This document shows positions 35,231-45,503 of a DNA stretch of 64,000 nt, one piece after another. This DNA comes from Corydoras sp. C115 (lineage: Eukaryota; Chordata; Actinopteri; Siluriformes; Callichthyidae). The notes beneath the pieces are model-generated. The model worked only from the letters and a program-made list of their open reading frames with translations, ran no database searches and was not told the origin of the DNA. The stretch lies in NCBI GenBank assembly GCA_019802505.1, contig JAFMOC010000105.1:517501-581500 (forward strand), in the 5' to 3' direction. A program made the position numbers and the translations under genes. How positions within the stretch are numbered: position 1 is the stretch's first letter; each line of letters begins with the position of its first letter.

Positions 35231-35244
35231 CTGGGTTTTGTAGT
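35231..35244 (-). promoter_or_regulatory. ZNF143/THAP11 (SBS)-like site
   Basis: On the minus strand this reads ACTACAAAACCCAG, matching the left and central parts of the ZNF143/THAP11 motif (ACTACAANNNCCCAG). It lies about 200 bp upstream of the mrm1 ATG, next to a GGCGGCGG stretch. Such sites mark many housekeeping and bidirectional promoters. Confidence 0.45.
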
Positions 35245-35445
35245 TGACCTTCGAACGTCTCTGATTTTGGGTTTTATTTTGTATTACCGTCGTTCTTTGT
35301 TCTTTACAGAAGATCGCGGTTAAATGCGGCATTGTAATGATATAATTTTTTTTGCCAATGTGAATTTTGGATAAGGAATCTTTATTATATCCTTTAAATT
35401 ATTAATTATTATTATTTATACCTCTAAGCTGTCCTGTTTTTAAAA

Positions 35446-38400
35446 ATGTGGAGACCAACTTTAGGATTTTTGACATTTTCTAAAATGAACAGATGTCAGG
35501 AGTTGCTATCCTGGTCAACTTTCAATGGCTCATCTGCATCTTTTCACTCTTCTACAATGATGCTTTGCCCAAGAGACACTGGTTTCAAAGCCTCTGTGCG
35601 AGTGAGGCGTAGTCCAATAACCCCCTCAGGTCAACTTGTTCACCCTGCCAAAAAGAAACAGAGATCTGGCACCAGGTCAGGGTTTGGAGCATCATCAGAT
35701 CTTCACCAGTTAAGCTTCGAGGACTTTAGAAAGTCAAAACCAGATCTGCAAAATGGTTTTAAGAAAGATAAGGACAGGAGAACCTCTTCCCAACGACTGG
35801 ATGGAGGTCAGAATGAGCTGGTGTTTGGATCTAAGGACAGGAGAACCACTTTCCAACAACAGGCTGGAGGTCAGAATGAGCTGGTGTTTGGAGCTCAGAA
35901 CAGGAGAACCTCTTCCCAACAACAGGCTGGAGGTCAGAATGAGCTGGTGTTTGGAGTGGCCCCTTGTATGCTGGCCTTGTCTCAGGGCAGGAGGAAGCCC
36001 ACGCGCCTCTTTGTGAAGCGTGTTGAGGGACAGCAGCGAGAGTCGGTCGAGAAGGTTTGTGAGGAGGCTTTGAGACGCGCTGTTCCCATCCATCACATCA
36101 CTAAACGGGAGCTGGATAAGATGACCAATGGTGCAGTTCACCAGGGACTTTGTCTACAGGCGAGTCCTCTAGGCTTTGTCACTAATAAGATGGCTTCTAA
36201 TAAAGGAGAACTAAAGAACTCGGACTGCAGCCCTTCCTGCCCGCTGTGGCTTGTCCTCGATGGGGTGCAAGATCCAATGAACCTTGGTGCCATCCTCCGC
36301 TCTGCATATTTCCTTGGAGTGGACAGAGTAGCCAGCAGTATTCGCAACAGGTGACTTAATATTATCACATTTCATTATCTTCCTCTTAATCCTCTTCTAG
36401 AGTCATGGGAGGGTTCACCATGCCCATCCAGAGGAGAATGTTTCAGATGCTGGTCAAATACACCCAGGACAGGGGGCTGGGCACACACACTTACCCTGTC
36501 CTATTTAGATGGGGTAAATTAGAGCAGTCTTGGGCATTTTTGGACTGCGTGAGGAAATTCACACATTTACAAAAAAAAGAAGCAAATCATCTGTTGACCA
36601 GAGTTATGTATTATATAAAATATATTTTATTTAGGCGGCACGGTGGCTTAGTGGTTAGCACCTTCGCCTCTCAGCGCTAGGGATTCCCGGTTCGAATCCC
36701 CATATGGGTGGAGTTTCCATGTTCTCCCTGTGTCCGGGTGGGTTTCCTCTGTGTTCTCCGGTTTCCTCCCACAGTCCAAAAACATGGATCAAGTCAATTG
36801 AATTCTCCAAATTGCCCCATATAGAGTGTGTCTGTGTGAGTGAGTGTGTGCCCAGCGATAGATTGGCACCCTGTCCTCCCCTGGATGGGCATGGGGAACC
36901 CCCCCCCCCCCCCCCCCCACGCGACCCTAATAGAGGATAAAGCGGGAGATAATGAATGAATATTTTATTTATTTATATATATATACCAGCTCATGTAATA
37001 AAAATTTAGGCGCTAAATAGTAATATTTGCTTCGTATGCTTGCTGTGTTTTAGTTGTGCTTGACACCAACAGTGAGCAAAGCCAGCTCTGGAGTGATGGA
37101 GCTCATGGACGTGTATGGTTATGACAATTTGGCTGCCATGGTAAAGGTATGAACATTACTTTCTAAACTCAATACATTTTCATAAGTTTTCAAGCACAAG
37201 ATTAAATGAGGAAGGGCACAGTGGCTTAGTGGTTAGCAGGTTCGCCTCTCAGCGCTGGGGATTCCCGGTTCAAATCTAAGTCTAGGTGGAGTTTCCATGT
37301 TCTCCCCGTGTCCGTGTGGGTTTCCTCCGGATTCTCCAGTTTCTTCCCACATTCCAAAAACATGGATCAAGATCAATTGATTTCTCTAAATTGTCCCTAT
37401 TGAGGCAGTGTGCCCAGCGATAGATTGGCACACTGTCTCGGCTGTATCTGCCCAGTGCCTCTGTTCTCTCCCTCATTCACCTGGATGGTATTGGTAAGCC
37501 CCCGCGACCCAAGAGTAGGATTAAGCAGAAGATGATGAGATGTGTGTTGAGCAGAATGTACTCGTATTATTAAAGCTTGGAGACAAAGCCAATATTTTAA
37601 TAAAAATATAAATAAACCTTTTTTTTTAAACCATTCAGCCAGTGTATTTACATAGTATTTGTTTCAGATGAAGCTCAAACATGGCTGGCAAGCTGTCGGA
37701 ACTATCAGTTCTGAAGAATCCACCTCTGGAGCTAATGTTCTTCCATGTTCTGACTTCAAAATGTCTAAATCTACACTGCTGCTGATGGGTATGTTTGTCT
37801 TTTTTAGATCCATATTGGGGCTAAACTACAATTAGCAAAGTTTACTGTTCAGCATGTTCTAATTGTACAGTATGTTCTTCTGCAAAATGTTCTATGGGCA
37901 GATGGAAGAACAGAGGTTTTCATGTATTCAGTCAACAGCCAATCAGAGAATTTATCTCGGAGAGGATGCAGTAATTAGTCAAACGATACTAATGCGGGGC
38001 GGCACGGTGGCTTAGTGGTTAGCACGTTCGCCTCTCAGCGCTAGGGATTTCCGATTCGAATCCCCATCTGGGTGGAATTTCCATGTTCTCCCTGTGTCCG
38101 CGTGGGTTTCCTCCGGGTTCTTTGGTTTTCTCCCACAGTCCAAAAACATGGATCTCCAAATTAGTTCTCCAATTTGAGTTCTCCAGATTGAGTTCTCCAA
38201 ATTACCCCATATAGAGTGTGAGTGTGTGCCCAGCGATAGATTGGCACCCTGTCCTGGGTGTATCTGCCCAGCGCCCGAAACGCCCGAAAGCGACCCTAAT
38301 AGAGGATAAAGCGTAAGATAATGTATGAATAATGATACTAATGCGTTTGGCTTGTTTTCTTTTAACGGCCACATGAGGGCGACATTGCATGAAGTTTACG

Positions 38401-39299
38401 TTTATACAGACTATACAGGTTTTGGTTGTCAAAAGGTGAAGCCTGTTTTCTTTGTGGCCTGAGTTAAGTTAATTTGTCTGTGTCTGACTTTTTAGGTGGT
38501 GAGGGGTCAGGGCTGAGTGCTGAGCTGCGCAACCTGTGTGACGTTTTCCTCATCGTGCCCCCCAACAGAGATCTGCATCCTGCTGTCGATTCACTCAATG
38601 TCTCTGTAGCTACAGGTGCTTTCAGATCACTACATCATTATCTTTCTGAATCTGTTAATATTGTCTTACTATCATATTCGATAAAATGTGACATGAGCTT
38701 ATATAAGTGTGTAGTGCAAAAAAATACTTTTTTGTCGAATTGGTGTATTTGTATCTGTCCATACATTATCTTATGCTTAATTCAATACTAGGTTCACGAG
38801 GGGTCCTCATCCCAAAGCCCATCCAAGGGAGAACATTTCGGGCACTGGGGAGACACACCCAATATCCAATCCATTGCTGGGCACACACATACTACATAGG
38901 GGCAAGTTAAAACAGCAAATTCAACCTTGAATCCATGTGTTTGGACTGTGGGAGGAAACTGGAGAACCCGCAGACACAGGGAGAACATGAAAACTCCACC
39001 CAGGTCGAGATACGAACCAGGATCCTAACGCTGAGAGGCGGACCTGCTAACCACCAAGTCACCTCGCCATCCAGTGTGATAGAAAAAAAAAAAAAAAAAA
39101 AAAAGCAGAATTTTAACAGGGGTCCCCGAGTTGTACATTAAATCAGTGCGGCGTGTTTATAGATGTTGCCGTGGCAGCAGAAAATAATTCATAGCAGCAC
39201 GACTACAGCTCAATTCTTTATTTTTTACAATTTCTTTTTCCCTGTTTCTCACCAGGCATCCTTCTACATTCCCTCCTTTCTTCACGGAGAACTGCCTGA
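35446..39299 (+). CDS. mrm1: Mitochondrial rRNA 2'-O-methyltransferase 1 (SpoU family), 5 exons
   Basis: SPOUT/TrmH-type enzyme that methylates a guanosine 2'-OH in mitochondrial large-subunit rRNA, using S-adenosylmethionine, in the mitochondrial matrix. Coding exons: 35446-36350, 37054-37146, 37668-37788, 38496-38615, 39256-39299 (TGA at 39297). The N-terminus is rich in Arg/Ser/Thr, as expected for a targeting peptide. The substrate-binding domain begins at ELVFGVAPCMLAL. Knot motif 1 is DGVQDPMNLGAILRSAYFLG, motif 2 is GGEGSGLS and motif 3 is SLNVSVATGILLHSL. Exon 1 ends with two bases of a codon, but exon 2 reads correctly (SC-LTPTVSKASSGVMELMDVYG) only if one base is missing near 37057-37060; as written, TGA follows at once. 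With it restored the length is about 427 residues, against 353 in human MRM1. Much of the excess is the N-terminal region with three 21-residue repeats. An alternative start is Met14 (35485). Confidence 0.92.
35773..35961 (+). repeat. Three in-frame 63-bp coding repeats in mrm1
   Basis: Units 35773-35835, 35836-35898 and 35899-35961, each encoding 21 residues of the pattern (D/N)RRT-x5-GGQNELVFG-x2. The third runs into the conserved VAPCMLAL start of the substrate-binding domain, so the repeats multiply the sequence just ahead of it. Units 2 and 3 are the most alike. Confidence 0.9.
36372..36560 (-). mobile_element. Diverged tRNA-SINE in mrm1 intron 1
   Basis: Recognised by CACCATGCCCATCCAGAGG, TACACCCAGGACAGGG and TTGGACTGCGTGAGGAAA; the body is much mutated. 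It starts about 20 bases after the exon 1 donor. Confidence 0.6.
36634..36959 (+). mobile_element. tRNA-SINE with target-site duplication in mrm1 intron 1
   Basis: Flanked by ATATTTTATTTA at 36622-36633 and 36960-36971. It has a long cytosine run near its 3' end and has lost part of the GTATCTGCCCAGCGC region. Confidence 0.9.
37211..37545 (+). mobile_element. Older tRNA-SINE in mrm1 intron 2
   Basis: Starts at GGGCACAGTGGCTTAGTGG and ends in a GATGATGAGATG-type tail, the older variant. It shows many substitutions, including the B box (GGTTCAAATCT). Confidence 0.8.
37997..38333 (+). mobile_element. tRNA-SINE with target-site duplication in mrm1 intron 3
   Basis: Flanked by GATACTAATGCG at 37985-37996 and 38334-38345. 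The segment around GAGTTCTCCAAATT is present three times in slightly different forms (38153-38203), and the 3' region is shortened. Confidence 0.9.
38762..39076 (-). mobile_element. Older tRNA-SINE in mrm1 intron 4
   Basis: Minus-strand copy with ACCACCAAGTCACCTCGCCA at its head end and a TTATCTTATGCTTAATTC tail end. Strongly diverged; a 22-base A run follows. Confidence 0.75.
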
Positions 39300-40013
39300 C
39301 GCTAATGATTTACTTTATTTATACACTTGCACCACGTCCCAGTTGCTCCCTGCAGCACTTAATGACTGGATCAGTTCATCAGTTAGCCATCAGCTAATTG
39401 ACCCGTGAGGGCCCATTGATCAGAAGCAGAGCCTGGTGACGTTGATTGGCAGTCTGACTGTGTTCATCTTTAAGAAGAGCGTACGACAGAAAGTAAACCC
39501 ACCAACAGCAGTATCATATATCATTCCCGCTAAACAGAGTAATGTATCTATATCATGTTCTAGAGAAACCTATAACAGACCACACACACATATACATATG
39601 GATATACTTTTTCTAGATGGGTTTGCATGTTTTCTCCAAATTCTGCGCACAGATTAAAAGAAAATCCTTCTCTGTTTCAACCCTTAATCAGATCCCACTC
39701 AGATAGTGTTTTGGCAGGCAGTCTTAAATATTAAAAGGAGGCGAGGGGTATAAAATAGGGCCTTGTTTTGCCCTCGGACAAAAATCCAGACAAAAGTGTG
39801 TTTACAACAATATATTCTTAATACATGGTTTTATTCGCATTGTGTAATTTGGCACAGCTTTGCCATCGGTTGATTAAAATAAACGGTCAGCAGCATTCTG
39901 TGTACCAACTTATTCTTGCTCCAAAAAACTTCTGGTTCGTACCGCTGTTGAAATTGCATCTGAATCTATTTTATTAAAGAAGAAAACATAATTACATGAA
40001 ATTGTTTTAAGTG
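39300..40013. other. mrm1 3' flank / probable 3' UTR
   Basis: Non-repetitive sequence after the mrm1 stop. No further exon or gene is evident before the next SINE. Confidence 0.4.
39878..39883 (+). terminator. Polyadenylation signal AATAAA, possible mrm1
   Basis: First AATAAA seen downstream of the mrm1 stop, 579 bases after it and in a TTAAAATAAACG context. Use by mrm1 is an inference. Confidence 0.3.
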
Positions 40014-40358
40014 GGGCGGCACGATTGCTTAGTGGTTAGCACGTTCGCCTCTCAGCGCTAGGGATTCCCGGTTCGAATCCCCATCTGGGTGGAGTTTCCA
40101 TGTACTCCCCGTGTCCGCATGGGTTTCCTCCGGGTTCTCCGGTTTCCTCCCACAGTCCAAAAACATGGATTAAGTTAATTGAGTTCTCTAAAATTGCCCC
40201 ATATAGAGTGTGTTTGTGTGAGTGAGTGTGTGCCCAGCGATGGATTGGCGCCCTGTCCTGGGTGTATCTGCCCAGCGCCCGAGACGTTCTCCCCTGGATG
40301 GGCATGGGGAACCCCACCGCGACCCTAATAGAGGATAAAGCGGGAGATAATGAATGAA
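40014..40358 (+). mobile_element. tRNA-SINE with target-site duplication
   Basis: Full-length copy of the GAGACGTTC / GGGAGATAATG variant, flanked by TGTTTTAAGTG at 40003-40013 and 40359-40369. Confidence 0.92.
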
Positions 40359-40455
40359 TGTTTTAAGTGTTATGAGTTTAAACTGCTTTTTTTTTTTAGA
40401 GTGAAAAAATGTCAAATACGGTCACTGAGCACTCTGTTAGGATTACATGTACACC

Positions 40456-40660
40456 TGTTCAACTGTACATTTACATTTGGAAGATGCTTTCGACTTATAA
40501 GTCAAAATATAGGGTTTCAAACAACATTACTGAAGCAATGAGGGTTAAGGTCCTAGCTAAAGGACCCACATTGGTAACATCAGTGGACATGGGACTTGAA
40601 CCCACAACCCTTCGATTGCTAGCCCTACACCCCAACCACTGAGCTACCACACCCTTTAAT
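40456..40660 (-). mobile_element. Third tRNA-SINE-like family (TAAAAGCG tail type)
   Basis: On the minus strand: GGTAGCTCAGTGGTTGGGG (A box), GGGTTCAAGTCCC (B box), a body with AATGTTACC and a tail related to AAGCGTCTGCTAAATG. Similar copies are near 22.9, 28.9, 55.1 and 57.8 kb. Confidence 0.65.
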
Positions 40661-40742
40661 CATACTTTGCGCATTATGGTTTTGCTGTGGTTTTCACTGT
40701 GACTGTCTATAATGTGTACTCCAATTGGTGCTGTAATGATTT

Positions 40743-41084
40743 CATTCATTCATTCATTCATTGTCTTCCGCTTTATCCTATATTAGGGTCGCGGGGGGCC
40801 CATCCAGGGGAGAACGTTTTGGGCGCTGGGCAGATACACCCAGGACAGGTCGCCAATCTATCGCTGGGCACACACTCACTCACACAGACATGCACACTAT
40901 ATATGGGGCAATTTTGGAGAACTCAATTGACTTGTTCCATGTTTTTGGACAGTGGGAGGAAACCGGAGAACCCGGAGGAAACCCACGGGGAGAACATGGA
41001 AACTCCACCCAAATGGGGATTCGAACCGGGAATCCCTAGCTCTGAGAGGCGAACGTGCTAACCACTAAGCCACCGTGCCGCCCC
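40743..41084 (-). mobile_element. tRNA-SINE with target-site duplication
   Basis: Full-length minus-strand copy flanked by GCTGTAATGATTT at 40730-40742 and 41085-41097. Confidence 0.92.
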
Positions 41085-41097
41085 GCTGTAATGATTT

Positions 41098-42485
41098 GTA
41101 AAACAAAATCCAGTAAGCCACCATCCTGTTAATAAAACTGACATGTTGAGGATTTGTATGGAGGAGGGCTGACAGAAAAGCTACAGGAACTTGGAGAACC
41201 TCACTGTATTGGTGTGAGAAGCAGGGAAGCATCTCCGAGTCTTTGACACTGAAGCCAATTCGATGGAATATTTATTAAAGATGGTAGACGGAATTTTTCT
41301 GATGCTGTGAGTCAACAGATCATCCCTGAAAAAGCTGTTAGGCCTGGGGTGACACGAAGTTGTTGAGAGCATTAGACCTTGCAGGATCAGGCCGATCTTA
41401 AACGAGGCCACCATAGATTTCAGCAGGTGGCACTGTAAGGCAGGTTCTTCTGCCAACTGGAACAGAGATCCATGTTATTCCTATTCCCTCTGTGTTCATC
41501 CCTGTGATATTTAAAGCTTAGCCAGGGATGATCCAAGAGGCGCAAAAGAACAGGATTCAATCCAGATCTGGGCCAAAACCTGCTCTTCTCTTCACGCTTC
41601 ACAGCTCCTCCTGACTTGGGGGTGTTGCAGAGTGGGACGGTTCACAATTAAACTAAAAGGGGCGAGCGGGACAGGACGATTAACCTGCTAATGCTATAGC
41701 CTATTAGACCTCTCCATCTCGCTCTCTTTTCTAGCCTCAGGCCAGCTCGGGGAGAATGGGACATTAGTGGAGACGCTTTAATGTAATGACCCATTCTGTG
41801 ATTTTTATAAGGCAGAATGATTTGCAGCACGACTTTGGGATGACAGATCCTCCTCCGATTTGTCAAGATTTCTGCCAAATGGCTCCATCTTCTGCAGATC
41901 ATTCCGCAACCTATTTAGACTTTTAATGGCTGAGATATTAATAAAAAAGCAGACCTGATCGGATGATTGAGTTCTTCAAAATCCAATGTCCTGCGTAATA
42001 TTCCATCTCTGCCCGCTGTCATGATTTAAATCTTGTAGGTCTTATTAGGTTGGATGAATATTGCAGAGAGTAAAACATGGAATTGCTCTTCACAAACAGA
42101 TTGAATATTTATTTGTTTAAAAAGAAGTTGAGGTCATTTTGGGGTTAGAGGTGGCATTAATTAAGACTGATATCACCAGCTTTTAGCGATCAGCTATTGG
42201 ACCAACGTCTCCACAACGTTTCTTTCTGAACTTTTTGTCGTATCTAATGAAAACCGGGTGTTGAAAATGCGTGTGTAGTGGGCAGAGCAATGCAGAAGAT
42301 CACACCCTTGTTCATAAAAGACATTTGTAGTTATTAATTCCATGTTTTTAAAAGGTAAGGAAGCACGGTAACCCATAGAAATCAGGTACAGATGAGCGAT
42401 GAAATTACATAATGTCTTAATAAAGCAAAAAGGTAAGAGAGGACATGCAGTATTGTGAATCAATCACGTGTTGTTACCATGCACG
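41098..42485. other. Intergenic, candidate non-coding regulatory sequence
   Basis: Non-repetitive, balanced composition, with several TAAT-core motifs between 41640 and 42090. No exon found. Confidence 0.3.
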
Positions 42486-42492
42486 ATGCAAT

Positions 42493-42846
42493 TCCATCCA
42501 TCCATCCATTATCTTCCACTTTATCCTCTATTAGGGTCGCGGTGGGGTTCCCCATGCCCATCCAGGGGAGAACGTTTCGGGCGCTGGGCAAAAACACCCA
42601 GGACAGGGCGCCAAACTATCGCTGGGCACACACTCAGTCACACAGACACACTCTATGGGGCAATATGGAGAACTCAATTCACTTGATTCATGTTTTTGGA
42701 CTGTGGGAGGAAACCGGAGAACCCGGAGGAAACCCATGCAGACACGGGGAGAACATGGAAACACTCCACCCAGATTGGGATTCGAACCGGGAATCCCTAG
42801 CGCTGAGAGGCGAACGTGCTAACCACTAAGCCACCGTGCCGCCTCA
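42493..42846 (-). mobile_element. tRNA-SINE, full length
   Basis: Minus-strand copy with (GGAT)n tail and intact A and B boxes. A short duplication ATGCAAT at 42486-42492 and 42847-42853 may be the target site. Confidence 0.88.
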
Positions 42847-43007
42847 ATGCAATGCCATTACACCTCTTTCCAGTGATTTATTCGCAATAATCATGCCATT
42901 GAAACTAATGTGAAGAGGTTCGAGGTGTACATTCTTGTCAATAATATCACGGTTGGACAAACGGCTCAGCCAATCTGATTTAAGGACAGAACTACCTGTT
43001 TTAGAAA

Positions 43008-43055
43008 CTGAAATAAATGATATAAAAGTCAGCCCTGTCCTGCCTTGTTGTGCCT
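43008..43055 (+). repeat. 48-bp direct repeat, left copy
   Basis: From CTGAAATAAATGATATAAAA to GCCTTGTTGTGCCT. It is identical to 43360-43407, and the two copies enclose a 304-bp insert. Confidence 0.92.
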
Positions 43056-43056
43056 C

Positions 43057-43360
43057 ATCTTTTTGCCGCTGGTTAACACATTACCTGATTTTCCATACCT
43101 CTTAATAGCGTAGTTGCTTCTTCACAGCATAGAAACATTTATACAACCAGTCCACTGTATCACTAAACAAATTACAAACCTCCAATGTTAATTAATTTCT
43201 CTAATTGTTCACTTTTTCTCAAATGTGGCAATTATCAAGCTTTCAGGATTTTGTCGCAAAATTTGTGTAATATGTTTCTGACCTGATCTAAAGCCTTTTT
43301 CTTAACTATACTCCAAATTCATTTGTGTCTGTGCGTGTTTAGCAGTGGACCCCACATGGC
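43057..43360 (+). repeat. 304-bp local duplication, copy 1
   Basis: From ATCTTTTTGCCGCTGGTTAA to GTGGACCCCACATGGC. It differs from 44435-44738 at only about three positions (near 99% identity by eye). Confidence 0.93.
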
Positions 43361-43407
43361 TGAAATAAATGATATAAAAGTCAGCCCTGTCCTGCCTTGT
43401 TGTGCCT
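43360..43407 (+). repeat. 48-bp direct repeat, right copy
   Basis: Identical to 43008-43055. The sequence then continues TACCTAAACTATTGCCTCA, which matches the order in the diverged relative at 43514-43750. Confidence 0.92.
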
Positions 43408-44434
43408 TACCTAAACTATTGCCTCATAGTTGAAAGCATGCTGTTGTCTTAAATGCTGAAGTTGCTACTATTTCAACACAACCCCCCCCGTACGTTATTG
43501 TTTTTATAAAACCGTGAAGCAATCAGAGGTATGCATTATTGTCAATGTCACAACTGGACAAACAGCTCAGCCAATCAGATTTAAGGAGCGGAACTACTGA
43601 ACTAAATGACACAGAAGTTTGCTATGCCCTGTCTTGTCCTGCCTTGCCTTATGGTTTTATGATCTTTTCTTTTGGGACCTCCCTAAACTATCACCTCAAA
43701 TTTGGAAGCATGTTGTTGTCCTAAATGCTGACGGTGCAAAATTTTATACACCTGTAACCTGGGACCTAAATAAACCCCTGAATTAATAGATTTCTCAGGA
43801 TTGAACTGAAATCTGCAATAAATTTAGAAATGTTAGAATTTTGAGAACTTCAGAACCAAACCACAGAAATGCACCACACTAGCTGTGAATCAGAGCTCGG
43901 GTTCCTTCCATTCTTTGGCATCATACAAGACTTAGTGCTTTGGTTTAAGGTTAGGTGTTAAGACTACACGTTACGCATGTTTTGCAGTTTTTATTATTTA
44001 CTTTTTTTGCATATTAGTCTGAGATGAAGCTAATCAACCATACCTCTACCCATCTTTACCAAATGTAGCAGTAATTACAAATGTACCTGAAGCTATTTAT
44101 AATGTTCTAAACATGATGTACCACCGATGCAAAGTCTCTTCGAAAGCCCTCCCGCCACCTCCTTCCGCCTTCTGTCTTATCCTCACTCATCCCTTCACAC
44201 CTCCCTGCTTCCACGGCCCATGTGCTAAATGAAGCAACTCCCCCCTGAAAATGAAAAGTCCTCATAAATTTTCACGAGCAGGGTTTTACTTCATTATGGA
44301 GGGTGAGTTATTAGCTAATTTGCGTGTGTAAAATTTCTTGGGAGGATTGACTGAGCCAGCATCACATGACTTAAGTGCAGGATTCAGAGACTTTAGAAAA
44401 ATGACAGTGGCCTCTGAATTGACACCACTAACAA

Positions 44435-44738
44435 ATCTTTTTGCCGCTGGTTAACACGTTACCTGATTTTCCATACCTCTTAATAGCGTAGTTGCTTCTT
44501 CACAGCATAGAAACATTTATACAACCAGTCCACTGTATCACTAAACAAATTACAAACCTCCAATATTAATTAATTTCTCTAATTGTTCACTTTTTCTCAA
44601 ATGTGGCAATTATCAAGCTTTCAGGATTTTGTCGCAAAATTTGTGTAATATGTTTCTGACCTGATCTAAAGCCTTTTTCTTAACTATACTCCAAATTCAT
44701 TTGTGTATGTGCGTGTTTAGCAGTGGACCCCACATGGC
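44435..44738 (+). repeat. 304-bp local duplication, copy 2 (probable source)
   Basis: Near-identical to 43057-43360. It lacks the flanking 48-bp repeats, so it is the likely donor. Confidence 0.9.
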
Positions 44739-45503
44739 GTCGATCCAGCTTCTATTTGTTTACAAGTGTTTCAGTAATTTGGCACATTAGGGAAGACCTC
44801 GTCTCCTGCGGGAAGGGAAAAAGGAGGGAGGGTGCAAGAGAGAAGGTGGGGGCACCAATATTTTCTTTGTTTTGTGCCAAATAGGTTGCCTGGAACACTG
44901 CTTACGGGGATGGCACCCAAACTCGGCCAAACAGCAGCGCCATGGTCATGTGTCTCGAACCCATTATAGTAAAACAAAAGATAATTTTTAATTCAGATGT
45001 TTTATTTTATATACGTTTTATTTTTATGAATACTTTAAAATGGTAGGCAGAGGGTGAAGTACATGAATGCGACCCAGGGCATTGATGTCAAGGGTTAAGT
45101 CACAGCTCTGCCAATTTTCTGCTATTGGGTTAAGGATTCTTGCTCATGTCCTGAGGTGCATGGATTACATAGTATGTCAATATTATTAAATGTAAAATTG
45201 GAATAATGCATTTTTAAATGTTATTGTTAGAGATTAAATCATAATTTCTACAAGCACTTAATTAGGAGGCCTCATACAGGATACTTTTTAAAATTTGCCC
45301 TTAAAACACTTTAAAGCTCATAATCTTCAAGTTAAGACGTTTTTCTCTTTCTACTACAGTTCTGGGAGTTTTAACTGTGATATCGTAGCCTTTCTGTCAA
45401 CTTGAACTGGTCTGGCCATTTTTCATTCACTTTTGAAAGACTAAATGTGTTTTCCTTTACTACACCGTTCTACTAAACTTGGATGTGAAAGTTTTTCTTG
45501 CTG
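44739..45503. other. Intergenic, no gene seen
   Basis: No repeat or exon recognised. Confidence 0.4.

Larger units (their letters stand above)
34464..35445. promoter_or_regulatory. Divergent mks1/mrm1 promoter interval
   Basis: The start codons of mks1 (minus) and mrm1 (plus) are 982 bp apart, head to head. The interval is free of recognisable SINE copies although both neighbouring introns are full of them. It holds the X-box-like, CCAAT, ETS-like and SBS-like sites listed separately. A T-rich tract ending in CTTTACAG near 35310 could be an acceptor of a 5' UTR intron of mrm1, which is uncertain. Confidence 0.6.
42911..43750 (+). repeat. Diverged tandem pair around CAGCCAATCAGATTTAAGG
   Basis: The order GACAAACGGCTCAGCCAATC, GATTTAAGGA, GCCCTGTC, CCTTGCCTT, CCTAAACTAT, AAAGCATG-TGTTGTC, AAATGCTGA occurs once in 42911-43500 (split by the 304-bp insert) and again in 43514-43735. 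Class unknown. Confidence 0.6.

Noticed and set aside
38474..38791. 105-residue frame covering mrm1 exon 4 and beyond
   Set aside because: The homology to MRM1 ends at the GT donor at 38616; the true continuation GILLHSL is in exon 5 at 39256.
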